Of a DNA stretch of 20,248 nucleotides, positions 8,281 to 17,049 are shown piece by piece. The number at the start of each line of letters is the position of its first letter. Position 1 is the first letter of the stretch. Source of the stretch: Candidatus Pelagibacter sp. (lineage in GTDB: Bacteria > Pseudomonadota > Alphaproteobacteria > Pelagibacterales > Pelagibacteraceae); NCBI GenBank assembly GCA_029941985.1, contig JAPYTV010000012.1:1-20248 (forward strand). Direction: 5' to 3'. Position numbers and translations under genes: made by a program. The notes below the pieces were generated by a model. It did no database searches and was not told the origin of the DNA. It was given only the letters and a program-made list of their open reading frames with translations.

Positions 8281-8913
8281 ATGTTAGCTCATTCAATTTT
8301 TTTTTATACTTTTTCATTAATTGCTATTATTTCAGCAATCATGGTTACAGTTTCAAAAAATACAGTTCACTCAGTTTTTTTTTTAATATTAGATTTTATT
8401 AGCATTTCATGTCTATTCATTATGATTGGTGCCGAATTTCTTGGAATGATTATGTTGATTGTTTATGTCGGTGCTGTAGCAGTTTTATTTTTATTTGTTG
8501 TGATGATGTTAAATGTAGCCCAGCAAAAAAATCAATGGTTTAGTTCTGAAGGTAGCTCTAAACACATACCTATAGGTTTAATAATTAGCACAATCATTTT
8601 TTTTGAATTAATTATTGTTATTGGTGGGTGGAAATTTAAACCAGATCTAGTTACATCAATGTCACTTACTATTGATCAAAACATAAGTAACACTCATTCA
8701 ATTGGGTATATTTTATATACCGATTATATTCATGTATTTCAGTTAAGCGGAATGCTCCTATTAGTAGCCATGATTGGTGCAATTGTTCTAACTTTCAGAC
8801 AAAGAACTGGTGTTAAAAGGCAAAGCTATTTTAATCAAATATCTCGAGAGAGAGCCGATGGAGTTGAGATGATAGAAGTTCCTAGAAATAAAGGAGTTAA
8901 AGTTGATGATTGA
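8281..8913 (+). CDS. nuoJ: NADH-quinone oxidoreductase subunit J (ND6)
   Basis: Polytopic membrane-arm subunit of complex I (ND6 family). It has about five hydrophobic segments, four in the first 115 residues and one at about 155-175. The conserved pi-bulge helix appears as FLGMIMLIVYVGAVAVLFLFVVMML (split here as FLGMIMLIVYVGAVA then VLFLFVVMML, about 53-77). The C-terminal tail is hydrophilic and lysine/arginine-rich. Length is 210 residues. The coding DNA holds a run of nine T (8297-8305) and one of ten T (8375-8384), both encoding Phe codons. The TGA stop lies inside an 8-base overlap with nuoK. Confidence 0.95.
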   Translation: MLAHSIFFYTFSLIAIISAIMVTVSKNTVHSVFFLILDFISISCLFIMIGAEFLGMIMLIVYVGAVAVLFLFVVMMLNVAQQKNQWFSSEGSSKHIPIGLIISTIIFFELIIVIGGWKFKPDLVTSMSLTIDQNISNTHSIGYILYTDYIHVFQLSGMLLLVAMIGAIVLTFRQRTGVKRQSYFNQISRERADGVEMIEVPRNKGVKVDD

Positions 8914-9217
8914 TATAGGATTAGGACATTATCTAACTCTTGGTGCCATGATTTTTACGATTGGCGTAGCTGGTATCTTTCTTAATAGAAAAAATGTTAT
9001 TGTAATTTTAATGAGTATAGAGCTAATTTTATTAGCGGTTAATATAAACTTAGTATCCTTTTCTATATTCATAAATGATTTAACTGGTCAAATTTTTACT
9101 CTCTTTATACTAACTGTTGCAGCCGCAGAAGCTGCAATAGGATTAGCTATAATAGTTGTTTATTATCGTAATTCATCAACTGTTGATGTTGAAAAAATAG
9201 ATAGCTTAAAAGGATAA
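8906..9217 (+). CDS. nuoK: NADH-quinone oxidoreductase subunit K (ND4L)
   Basis: Small three-helix membrane subunit of complex I (ND4L). The two membrane glutamates needed for proton transfer are Glu39 (LMSIEL) and Glu75 (AAAEAA), with the same 36-residue spacing as Glu36/Glu72 of E. coli NuoK. GIFLNRKNVIVILMSIELIL and the later FILTVAAAEAAIGLAI are family hallmarks. I chose ATG 8906 (103 residues), which overlaps nuoJ by 8 bases (ATGATTGA). A TTG at 8903 would add one Met and is not excluded. AAAGGAG at 8890-8896 is the best Shine-Dalgarno match in the window, 9 bases from the ATG and 6 from the TTG. Confidence 0.96.
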   Translation: MIDIGLGHYLTLGAMIFTIGVAGIFLNRKNVIVILMSIELILLAVNINLVSFSIFINDLTGQIFTLFILTVAAAEAAIGLAIIVVYYRNSSTVDVEKIDSLKG

Positions 9218-9218
9218 T

Positions 9219-11132
9219 ATGGAAATTACATTATTATTTCTTCCATTAATTGCATCAATTATCTCAGGTTTTTTTGGAAAATATATTGGTGATAGAAATT
9301 CAGAAATAGTTACAAGTTTATTTGTTTCAATCTCTGCTATTTTAGCTTTAATTTTATTTTATAATGTAATTTTTAATCATTATGAAAACAACATTGTTGT
9401 TGCATCATGGATAAATTCAGGAACTTTAAATGTTAATTGGTCAATTAAAGTTGATGCATTATCTTCCGTAATGTTAGTTGTAGTAACTTTTATTTCATCA
9501 TTAGTTCATATCTACTCAATTGGTTATATGTCTCATGATCCACATAAAACAAGATTCATGGCTTATCTATCTCTTTTTACATTTGCGATGTTAACTTTAG
9601 TTACAGCGGACAATTTTCTTCAGTTATTTTTTGGTTGGGAGGGTGTAGGTCTTTGTTCATATTTTTTAATTGGTTTTTGGTTTAAAAAAGATTCAGCTAA
9701 TGCGGCAGCAATAAAAGCCTTTGTAGTTAATAGAGTGGGAGATTTTGGATTCGCTTTAGGTATTTTTCTAATTTTTTATTTATTTGGAACAGTGAATTAT
9801 TCCGAAGTGTTTGAACAAGTTCCACAAATTATCGATAAAAAGTTATTGTTTCTTGGGATATATATCAAAGCAATAGATCTAATTTGTATTCTACTATTTA
9901 TTGGTGCGATGGGTAAATCAGCACAATTTTTTTTACATACTTGGTTGCCAGATGCAATGGAAGGTCCAACACCTGTGTCTGCGTTAATTCATGCCGCTAC
10001 AATGGTTACAGCGGGTGTTTTTCTAGTTGTTAGGTGTTCACCAATTTTTGAATATTCTCCATTAACGTTAAACATAATAACAATCATTGGAATGACAACA
10101 GCCTTCTTTGCAGCAACTGTCGCTTTAGTTCAAACTGATATTAAAAAAATAATTGCATATTCTACATGCAGTCAATTGGGTTATATGTTTTTTGCTGCAG
10201 GTGTTGGTGCATATAATGTCGCCATGTTTCATTTATTTACACACGCATTTTTTAAAGCATTACTTTTTTTGGGTTCTGGTTCAGTTATCCATTCATTTAA
10301 AGAAGAACAAAACATTAATGAAATGGGAGCAGTATATAAAAAATTACCATATACTTGGATTTTAATGATTATTGGAACACTTGCACTTACAGGGTTTCCT
10401 TTTTTATCTGGATTTTATTCTAAAGAAGCAATCATAGAATTTGCTTATCTAAGAGGTAATACGGTTGGTTATTATGCTGTTGGTGTTGGGATTTTTACAG
10501 CTTTATTAACCTCAATTTATTCTTGGAGACTAATATTTAAAACTTTTCACGGTTCGTATAATAATAAAAAACTAAAGATTGAGCAAATGCAAGAGTCTCC
10601 AATTGTTATGCTTTTACCTTTAATAATACTTTCTTTAGGAGCAATATTTGCTGGTTTTTTATTTAAAGATTTATTTATTGGACATGGTGGCGAAAATCAT
10701 TTTTGGGGAGAATCTATAAAGTTTTTAAATCCTTTAAGTACAGAACATCCTCCATTATGGATTGTTTTAACTACACCTATTCTAGTCATTCTATCGATAC
10801 CAATCTCATATTATTTATTTGTTAAAAATAAGGAAATACCTAACTGGTTTGCTAATTCAAATAAACCGATATATAATTTTTTAGTAAACAAGTGGTACTT
10901 TGACGAACTATACAATGTAATTTTTGTTCAATTTTCAAAAAAAATTGGTTTGTATTTTTGGAAAGTTTTTGATGTTAAAATTATTGATAGATTCGGACCT
11001 GATGGGATTTCATCTTTAATTAAAAATCTATCAATAAAAGCTAGTAAATTTCAAACTGGATTTATCTATCAATACGCATTTATGATATTATTAGGCTTTT
11101 CTGCTTTATTAACTTTTTTAATATTAAATTAA
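9219..11132 (+). CDS. nuoL: NADH-quinone oxidoreductase subunit L (ND5)
   Basis: Distal antiporter-like proton-pumping subunit of complex I, 637 residues. The pump residues are visible: Glu141 in FFGWEGVGLCSYFLIGFWF and Lys233 in GAMGKSAQFFLHTWLPDAM, followed by EGPTPVSALIHAATMVTAGV. Its C-terminus carries the long lateral-helix region and a last membrane helix, ending ALLTFLILN. The Mrp-like core (about 120-400) has the usual many hydrophobic segments. AAAAGGA at 9208-9214 is a ribosome binding site 4 bases before the ATG, and the nuoK stop is 1 base upstream. The last base of its TAA is the first base of the nuoM ATG. Confidence 0.98.
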   Translation: MEITLLFLPLIASIISGFFGKYIGDRNSEIVTSLFVSISAILALILFYNVIFNHYENNIVVASWINSGTLNVNWSIKVDALSSVMLVVVTFISSLVHIYSIGYMSHDPHKTRFMAYLSLFTFAMLTLVTADNFLQLFFGWEGVGLCSYFLIGFWFKKDSANAAAIKAFVVNRVGDFGFALGIFLIFYLFGTVNYSEVFEQVPQIIDKKLLFLGIYIKAIDLICILLFIGAMGKSAQFFLHTWLPDAMEGPTPVSALIHAATMVTAGVFLVVRCSPIFEYSPLTLNIITIIGMTTAFFAATVALVQTDIKKIIAYSTCSQLGYMFFAAGVGAYNVAMFHLFTHAFFKALLFLGSGSVIHSFKEEQNINEMGAVYKKLPYTWILMIIGTLALTGFPFLSGFYSKEAIIEFAYLRGNTVGYYAVGVGIFTALLTSIYSWRLIFKTFHGSYNNKKLKIEQMQESPIVMLLPLIILSLGAIFAGFLFKDLFIGHGGENHFWGESIKFLNPLSTEHPPLWIVLTTPILVILSIPISYYLFVKNKEIPNWFANSNKPIYNFLVNKWYFDELYNVIFVQFSKKIGLYFWKVFDVKIIDRFGPDGISSLIKNLSIKASKFQTGFIYQYAFMILLGFSALLTFLILN

Positions 11133-12640
11133 TGAACTTTCCAATTTTATCATCTCTTATTTTATTGCCTTTAATTGGTACTTTATTTTTATTATTTTCT
11201 AAGGACAAAGATTATCAAAATACAAGTACTATGAAATATGTTGCTTTATTTACTTCATTTGTAAACTTTTTAATTTCAATTTATTTATGGTATTTATTTG
11301 ATTCATCCACTTCTAGTTTTCAGTTTATTGAGGATAAAGAATGGTTAAAAGGATTTATTAATTATAAAGTTGGTATCGATGGAATATCAATTCTATTTAT
11401 TATTCTTACAACCTTTATAACTTCTCTTTGTATAATATCCGTTAACAATAGTATTAAATATAGATTAAGAGATTTTCTTATAGCTATATTAATAATGGAA
11501 AGTTTAATGATAGGGGTTTTTTGCTCTCTTGACCTAGTTATATTTTATTTATTTTTTGAAGCTGGATTAATCCCTATGTTTTTAATGATTGGAATTTGGG
11601 GGGGTGCTAGAAGAGTTTATTCTGCATTTAAATTTTTCTTATATACATTGCTTGGTTCAGTTTTAATGTTAGTTGCAATAATTTCAATTTATTGGATGTC
11701 TGGCACAACTGATATAGTTCAACTTTATGAATTAGGAATAGATACAAAATATCAAAACTTACTATGGCTTGCTTTTTTTAGTTCATTTGCTGTTAAAACT
11801 CCTATGTGGCCTGTTCACACATGGTTACCTGATGCCCATGTAGAAGCTCCAACTGCTGGATCTGTCATACTGGCTGCTATTTTATTAAAAATGGCTGGAT
11901 ATGGTTTTATTAGATTTTCTCTAGGTCTTTTTCCTGTTGCTTCTGAGTTATTTACACCTTTGGTTTATACTTTAAGCTTAATCGCTATTGTTTACACATC
12001 CCTAGTTGCTTTAATGCAAGAAGATATGAAGAAGTTAATAGCATATTCTTCAGTTGCTCATATGGGGTTTGTAACTTTGGGAATCTTTACGATCACACAA
12101 CAAGGTATTGAGGGAAGTATAATTCAAATGATTAGTCATGGACTTATATCAGCAGCGTTATTCTTGTGCGTTGGAGTAGTTTATGACCGTGTTCATTCAA
12201 GACTAATTAAAACTTATGGCGGCTTAGTTTCGGTTATGCCAAAATATTCAATTTTATTCATGTTGTTTACACTAGCTGCAATAGGATTACCTGGAACCAG
12301 TGGTTTTGTAGGTGAATTTTTAATTTTAATGGGTGCCTTTAAGGACAATTTTTTAGTAGCTGCTATTGCAAGCTTAGGGGTAATTTTTGCTGCCGCATAC
12401 ATGTTGTGGTTATATAGAAGGGTAATTTTTGGAAATTTAACAAACAAAAATCTTTTACAAATACCTGATTTAGACAACTCAGAAAAGTTTATTTTATGGT
12501 GTTTGGCTATACCAGTATTATTCTTTGGGTTTTATCCAGAACCTCTTATTAATACAATTGAAATATCAGTAAAAGATTTAATTGAAATGTATAATTTTAA
12601 CTTAAATATGAATATGACAGAGGTAAAAAATAATGGTTAA
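11132..12640 (+). CDS. nuoM: NADH-quinone oxidoreductase subunit M (ND4)
   Basis: Antiporter-like proton-pumping subunit of the membrane arm, between NuoL and NuoN in the complex. Key residues are Glu143 (FFEAGLIPMFLMIGIWGG), Lys222 (FAVKTPMWPVHTWLPDAHVE) and Lys253 (AAILLKMAGYGFIRF). The 502 residues with about 14 hydrophobic segments are typical. It starts by the TAATG one-base overlap with nuoL, with no Shine-Dalgarno motif. Its stop overlaps the nuoN start by 8 bases. Confidence 0.98.
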   Translation: MNFPILSSLILLPLIGTLFLLFSKDKDYQNTSTMKYVALFTSFVNFLISIYLWYLFDSSTSSFQFIEDKEWLKGFINYKVGIDGISILFIILTTFITSLCIISVNNSIKYRLRDFLIAILIMESLMIGVFCSLDLVIFYLFFEAGLIPMFLMIGIWGGARRVYSAFKFFLYTLLGSVLMLVAIISIYWMSGTTDIVQLYELGIDTKYQNLLWLAFFSSFAVKTPMWPVHTWLPDAHVEAPTAGSVILAAILLKMAGYGFIRFSLGLFPVASELFTPLVYTLSLIAIVYTSLVALMQEDMKKLIAYSSVAHMGFVTLGIFTITQQGIEGSIIQMISHGLISAALFLCVGVVYDRVHSRLIKTYGGLVSVMPKYSILFMLFTLAAIGLPGTSGFVGEFLILMGAFKDNFLVAAIASLGVIFAAAYMLWLYRRVIFGNLTNKNLLQIPDLDNSEKFILWCLAIPVLFFGFYPEPLINTIEISVKDLIEMYNFNLNMNMTEVKNNG

Positions 12641-14048
12641 TTTAAATTTTGTTTCACCAGAAATTTTTATCTCTTTATCTATAATGTTTTTATTACTCTT
12701 AGGAGTTTTTAAAAAAAATAGTTCAAATATAATTCACAATCTTTCAATAGGATTTTTATTAATTACTGGGATTTTAATATTAAATAACCCATTTGATGAA
12801 AAAGTTACTTTATTTAGTGGAAGTTATATTATTGACTCTCTTTCATCGTTCATGAAGATTCTTACAATCTTGGGAGGTGCCTTTGTTCTATCAATCTCAA
12901 CAAAATATCTAAAATTATTTAAAATATTTTTAATAGAATATCCAATATTAATACTCTGTTCTATTTTAGGAATGATGGTTATGATCAGCTCTAATGATCT
13001 TATGGTTTTTTATATTGGTCTTGAACTACAATCTTTATCTTTATATGTTTTAGCTTCATTTAATAGAGATCAATTAAAATCTTCTGAGGCAGGACTTAAA
13101 TATTTTGTATTAGGTGCACTTTCTTCAGGTTTATTACTTTATGGTTGTTCTTTAATTTATGGATTTTCTGGATCAACTAACTTTAATGTTATTGGTGATG
13201 TAATGCATTCTACTCATTACGGCCTAACATTTGGAATAGTTTTTATACTGGTTGGATTAGCGTTCAAAATTTCTGCAGTTCCATTTCATATGTGGGCTCC
13301 AGATGTATACGAAGGATCTCCTACATCAGTAACATTATTTTTTGCAATAGTGCCAAAAGTTGCAGCTTTAACTGTTTTTATTAGATTTTTATATACTCCT
13401 TTTATTAATATGATTGAGCAATGGCAGGCAATTCTAATTTTTCTATCAATTGCCTCAATGATATTTGGAGCTGTTGCTGCAATTGGACAGAATAATTTAA
13501 AAAGATTAGTTGCGTATAGTTCAATTGGTCATATTGGATATGCATTAGCAGGACTATCTGTTGGAACAAACGAAGGCATACAAAGCTCAATAGTTTATAT
13601 TTCTATCTATTTAGTTATGAACCTTGGTCTATTTAGCTGTTTACTTATGATGAAAAGAAATGATCAATATTTTGAAACAATTGATGACTTATCTGGATTA
13701 TCTAAAAATCACCCAGTTTTGTCATTATCTTTGATGATAATACTGTTTTCATTAGCCGGCATACCTCCACTCGCAGGTTTTTTTGCAAAGTTCTATGTAT
13801 TTAAATCAGTGATTGAACAATCAATGTATTTCTTAGCTATTGTAGGATTATTATCTACTGTAATAGCTGCTTTTTATTATTTAAGAATAATTAAGATTAT
13901 CTATTTTGATGAAGAAAAAGAAAAGTATGACACAGACCATAGTATTTGGTTGAAAATGTCTCTAACTTTATCAACATTATTAATTCTTTTGTACTTTATT
14001 TTTCCTAGTAAATTAGTGGAGATAGTATCTAGAATTAATGTAATTTAA
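12633..14048 (+). CDS. nuoN: NADH-quinone oxidoreductase subunit N (ND2)
   Basis: Third antiporter-like proton-pumping subunit, closest to the quinone-binding heel. It has Glu131 (FYIGLELQSLSLYVLASF), Lys212 (LAFKISAVPFHMWAPDVYEG) and Lys242 in the IVPKVAAL motif. The later LKRLVAYSSIGHIGYAL and GIPPLAGFFAKF are also family features. Length is 471 residues. ATG 12633 overlaps nuoM by 8 bases, and AGAGGT at 12619-12624 upstream fits a ribosome binding site. It is the last gene of the complex I set. Its TAA overlaps the birA ATG by one base, so transcription most likely continues. Confidence 0.98.
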   Translation: MVNLNFVSPEIFISLSIMFLLLLGVFKKNSSNIIHNLSIGFLLITGILILNNPFDEKVTLFSGSYIIDSLSSFMKILTILGGAFVLSISTKYLKLFKIFLIEYPILILCSILGMMVMISSNDLMVFYIGLELQSLSLYVLASFNRDQLKSSEAGLKYFVLGALSSGLLLYGCSLIYGFSGSTNFNVIGDVMHSTHYGLTFGIVFILVGLAFKISAVPFHMWAPDVYEGSPTSVTLFFAIVPKVAALTVFIRFLYTPFINMIEQWQAILIFLSIASMIFGAVAAIGQNNLKRLVAYSSIGHIGYALAGLSVGTNEGIQSSIVYISIYLVMNLGLFSCLLMMKRNDQYFETIDDLSGLSKNHPVLSLSLMIILFSLAGIPPLAGFFAKFYVFKSVIEQSMYFLAIVGLLSTVIAAFYYLRIIKIIYFDEEKEKYDTDHSIWLKMSLTLSTLLILLYFIFPSKLVEIVSRINVI

Positions 14049-14605
14049 TGAAGCTAAAAAAATTCAACTTTAAAATTATAAATAGTACTAACGACATTGC
14101 CATTAGGATTATTAAAAGATCTAATGATAAATCAGGTATTGTTATTGCTGAAAAACAAAAAAAGGGTAGAGGCCAACATGGAAAAAAATGGATTTCTTAT
14201 AAGGGAAATTTATTTGCAAGTGTTTTTTTTTGTATTGATAAGATTAATTTATCAGTGGAAGAACTAACTAAAGTAAACTGTTTGTTAATTAAAAAACTAC
14301 TGTTGCATTTTTATAAAGGAAAAATCACAATTAAAGAACCAAACGACTTATTAATCAATCATAAAAAAATTTCAGGAATACTTCAAGAAACGCTATCCAA
14401 TTCAGGTGAAACTTTTATTATTATAGGTGTTGGCATAAACTTGATTAAGAGCCCAAATATAAAAAATTACCCAACAACAAATCTTTTGGATTTAATAAAT
14501 GTCAAAATTGATAGCAATAATGCCATTTTAAAGTTAAAAAAAATTTATGAAAAATTTATTCCAATGTTGCCAAAATTTAATGTAAAAAACATAGATAAAA
14601 TTTAA
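14048..14605 (+). CDS. birA: Biotin-[acetyl-CoA-carboxylase] ligase, catalytic domain only
   Basis: Biotin protein ligase: it makes biotinyl-AMP and attaches biotin to a lysine of carboxylase carrier proteins in the cytoplasm. Motifs are NSTNDIA (12-18), the biotin/ATP loop GRGQHGKKW (40-48), KEPNDLLINHKKISGIL (96-112) and GVGINL (127-132). There is no N-terminal helix-turn-helix, so it is a monofunctional enzyme and not a repressor. At 185 residues it also ends before the usual C-terminal SH3-like domain. The family KWPND motif reads KEPND, with Glu in place of Trp. The protein is very rich in Lys, Ile and Asn. coaX begins one base after the stop, so the missing end is not simply displaced downstream. 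Confidence 0.9.
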   Translation: MKLKKFNFKIINSTNDIAIRIIKRSNDKSGIVIAEKQKKGRGQHGKKWISYKGNLFASVFFCIDKINLSVEELTKVNCLLIKKLLLHFYKGKITIKEPNDLLINHKKISGILQETLSNSGETFIIIGVGINLIKSPNIKNYPTTNLLDLINVKIDSNNAILKLKKIYEKFIPMLPKFNVKNIDKI

Positions 14606-14606
14606 A

Positions 14607-15353
14607 ATGATTATTGTAGGTGATATAGGAAATACAGAAACTAAAATTTGTTTAGTGGACTCTAAAAATAAAATTGTTAAAAGAATTATTTTAAATACAA
14701 AAAAAATTAATTTTTCCACACTTAAAAAATCATTATATAATCTAAACTTAAAAAATAAGATTATTGATAAGTGCTTATTTTGCAGCGTTGTTCCAAAATC
14801 ATTCAAAGAAATTAAAAGATTTTTCAACCAAAATTATAAATTAAAATGTTATGAACTTAAGACACTTAAATTAAATCGATTAATTAAGATTAAAGTTAAC
14901 TATAAACAAATCGGTTCAGATAGACTTGCTAATGCAATTGATGCTACAAATAATAAAGACAATTTTATAATCTTAGATTTTGGTACCGCTACCACATTTG
15001 ATGTTTTAATTAAAAAAACTTATCTTGGCGGTGTCATTGCTCCTGGTGTTAAATTATCACTTAATACTTTAACTAATAAAGCGACCCTAATACCCAATAT
15101 TAATTTAAAAAAAACCAACAAAGTTATTGGCTTGAATACAATTAACGCTGTTAGAGCAGGTTTTTTTTGGGGTTATGTAGGTTTAATTGACAATATTGTT
15201 AATCTAATTAAGAAAGAGACTAAGAAGTCCTTTAAAATAATAATTACTGGAGGATTTTCAAATTTGTTTAAAAATTCAATAAAAACGAAGGTTGCTTTAA
15301 ATAAAGATATTACAATTAACGGTCTTATCAAGGCCAGTAGTTTAATTAAATAA
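14607..15353 (+). CDS. coaX: Type III pantothenate kinase
   Basis: Cytoplasmic kinase that phosphorylates pantothenate, the first committed step of coenzyme A synthesis; type III enzymes use an ASKHA-type fold. The N-terminal phosphate-binding motif is VGDIGNTETK (4-13) with Asp6. QIGSDRLANAIDA (101-113) matches the family GxDR motif with Asp105. LDFGTATTFDVL (123-134), GGVIAPGVKLS (141-151) and the C-terminal IITGGFSNL (212-220) complete the set. Length is 248 residues, normal for the family. It sits between birA (gap 1 base) and rnj (gap 2 bases). No Shine-Dalgarno motif is seen; the ATG is preceded by an A/T-rich stretch. Confidence 0.94.
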   Translation: MIIVGDIGNTETKICLVDSKNKIVKRIILNTKKINFSTLKKSLYNLNLKNKIIDKCLFCSVVPKSFKEIKRFFNQNYKLKCYELKTLKLNRLIKIKVNYKQIGSDRLANAIDATNNKDNFIILDFGTATTFDVLIKKTYLGGVIAPGVKLSLNTLTNKATLIPNINLKKTNKVIGLNTINAVRAGFFWGYVGLIDNIVNLIKKETKKSFKIIITGGFSNLFKNSIKTKVALNKDITINGLIKASSLIK

Positions 15354-15355
15354 TT

Positions 15356-17014
15356 ATGAAAGAAGAATTATTATTTTGTCCCTTAGGGGGATCAGGTGAA
15401 ATAGGTATGAACATGAATTTGTTTGCTTATGGAAAACCTAATGAACAAAAATGGATTATGGTGGATATTGGAGTAACATTTGCAGATGACACACTCCCAG
15501 GCATTGATTTAATCTATCCTGATCCAGGTTTTATAGTTGATAAGAAAGAAAATCTTTTAGGCATAGTATTAACTCATGCTCACGAAGATCATATTGGTGC
15601 AATTGCACATTTGTGGCCACAACTTAAATGTAAAATTTTTGCAACACCATTTACAGCACTTTTAATTAAAGAAAAATTTAAAGAAAAACATATTGATATC
15701 ACTAAGGATTTAAAAATAGTTAATCTAAATGGAACAATTAATTTAGAGCCATTTAAAATCGAATACATTACCTTAACACATTCAATACTAGAACCAAATG
15801 GATTGAGGATTGAAACCCCAGCTGGTGTTATTCTACACACAGGAGACTGGAAGGTTGATCCTAACCCATTAATAGGAGGAGAAATTAATTATAAAAGATT
15901 AAAAGAAATTGGTGATGAAGGCGTCTTAGCAATGATTTGTGATTCAACAAATGTGTTTAGTCATGGAAAATCAGGATCAGAGCTTGATGTTAGAAAAAGT
16001 ATGTTAAAAATAATGAGTAGACTTAAAAAAAGAATAATCATTACATCATTTGCTTCTAATGTTGCTCGTATGGAAACAGCTTTTTATTGTGCAGAAAAAA
16101 CTGGTAGACAAATTTCATTAGTTGGTAGATCAATGCATAGAATTTATAAAGCAGCAAGACAATGTGGCTATTTAAAAAATCTAATTGAACCAATAGATCC
16201 AAGAGAAGCTAAGAATATTTCAAGAGAAAAAATAGTATATTTGTGTACAGGAAGCCAAGGTGAACCAATGGGTGCTATGATGAGAATTTCTAGCTATACT
16301 CACCCAGATGTTTTTATTGAAAAAGATGATACTGTAATTTTTTCATCTAAGATTATTCCAGGTAATGAAAAAAAATTATATAAATTACATAATCAACTCG
16401 TAAAAGATGGAATTGAAGTAATTTCTGAAGAGAGTGAATTTGTTCATGTATCTGGTCATCCTAATAGGGAAGATTTAAAAGATATGTATGGATGGGTTAG
16501 ACCTAAATGTGTAATTCCTGTTCATGGTGAGCATAGACACATGATCGAACACATTAGTTTTGCTCATGAAATGCAAGTTCCCTATCCAGTTCAAGTAGAA
16601 AATGGCGATATAGTAAAATTATTTCCAGGAAATAAACCTGAGGTTTATGATAAAGCTCCAAGCGGTCGATTATATCTTGATGGCAAAGTGAGTGTTGAAG
16701 AAGATTCTCAATCAATTAAAGATAGAAAGAATTTGAGTGCAAATGGATATATGGAAGCAACAATTATGATTACACCTAAAGGGAATATTCATAAAAATCC
16801 TATTATAACCTATAGAGGTTTGCCAATTTATGAGACAGATGATTTTGTTTACGGTTTAGAGGAAGAAATTGAAAAAATAATAAAAACCTTTTCGTTAGGT
16901 AGTAAAAAACAAGAGTATAATTTAATTGATGCTCTGAAAATTGTTTGTAGAAAATACTGTAAAGAAAAAACTGGAAAAAAGCCCTTTACAAACATTAACC
17001 TAGTAAGAATTTAA
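15356..17014 (+). CDS. rnj: Ribonuclease J family beta-CASP metallo-hydrolase
   Basis: Probable RNase J, an endo/5'-exoribonuclease for rRNA and mRNA maturation and decay in the cytoplasm. The metallo-beta-lactamase core shows LTHAHEDHIGA (72-82), giving His74, His76, Asp78 and His79. It also has THS with His142, HTGDWK with Asp164 and, after the beta-CASP insertion, PVHGEHRH with His390. CTGSQGEPMGAMMR (297-310) and SGHPNRED (366-373) are RNase J hallmarks. The 552-residue length agrees with RNase J and includes a C-terminal domain. It follows coaX by 2 bases. A 35-base gap after it is the only sizeable spacer downstream of nuoA. Confidence 0.93.
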   Translation: MKEELLFCPLGGSGEIGMNMNLFAYGKPNEQKWIMVDIGVTFADDTLPGIDLIYPDPGFIVDKKENLLGIVLTHAHEDHIGAIAHLWPQLKCKIFATPFTALLIKEKFKEKHIDITKDLKIVNLNGTINLEPFKIEYITLTHSILEPNGLRIETPAGVILHTGDWKVDPNPLIGGEINYKRLKEIGDEGVLAMICDSTNVFSHGKSGSELDVRKSMLKIMSRLKKRIIITSFASNVARMETAFYCAEKTGRQISLVGRSMHRIYKAARQCGYLKNLIEPIDPREAKNISREKIVYLCTGSQGEPMGAMMRISSYTHPDVFIEKDDTVIFSSKIIPGNEKKLYKLHNQLVKDGIEVISEESEFVHVSGHPNREDLKDMYGWVRPKCVIPVHGEHRHMIEHISFAHEMQVPYPVQVENGDIVKLFPGNKPEVYDKAPSGRLYLDGKVSVEEDSQSIKDRKNLSANGYMEATIMITPKGNIHKNPIITYRGLPIYETDDFVYGLEEEIEKIIKTFSLGSKKQEYNLIDALKIVCRKYCKEKTGKKPFTNINLVRI

Positions 17015-17049
17015 TTGAATATTCTGATATAAGAAACATAATAAACAAA
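17015..17049 (+). promoter_or_regulatory. Intergenic gap before proS; candidate extended -10 promoter
   Basis: This 35-base gap is the longest break between nuoA and the right edge. TGATATAAG at 17025-17033 fits an extended -10 (TG, one base, then TATAAG) and would give a leader of about 10 bases. No good -35 hexamer lies at the right distance, which extended -10 promoters can tolerate. The gap also contains TGAATATTCTGA (17016-17027), identical to 73-84 before nuoA. An alternative is TTGAAT (17015-17020), 16 bases and CATAAT (17037-17042). No terminator hairpin for rnj is visible, so read-through from upstream is likely as well. Confidence 0.3.

Noticed and set aside
8297..8384. Homopolymer runs as phase-variation switches
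   Set aside because: nuoJ is a core respiratory gene, not a surface gene, and the frame is intact; the runs are better explained by Phe codons in AT-rich DNA.
10153..10365. Plus-strand 70-codon frame inside nuoL
   Set aside because: It is in another frame of a strongly conserved coding region and its composition looks like a frame-shifted membrane protein.
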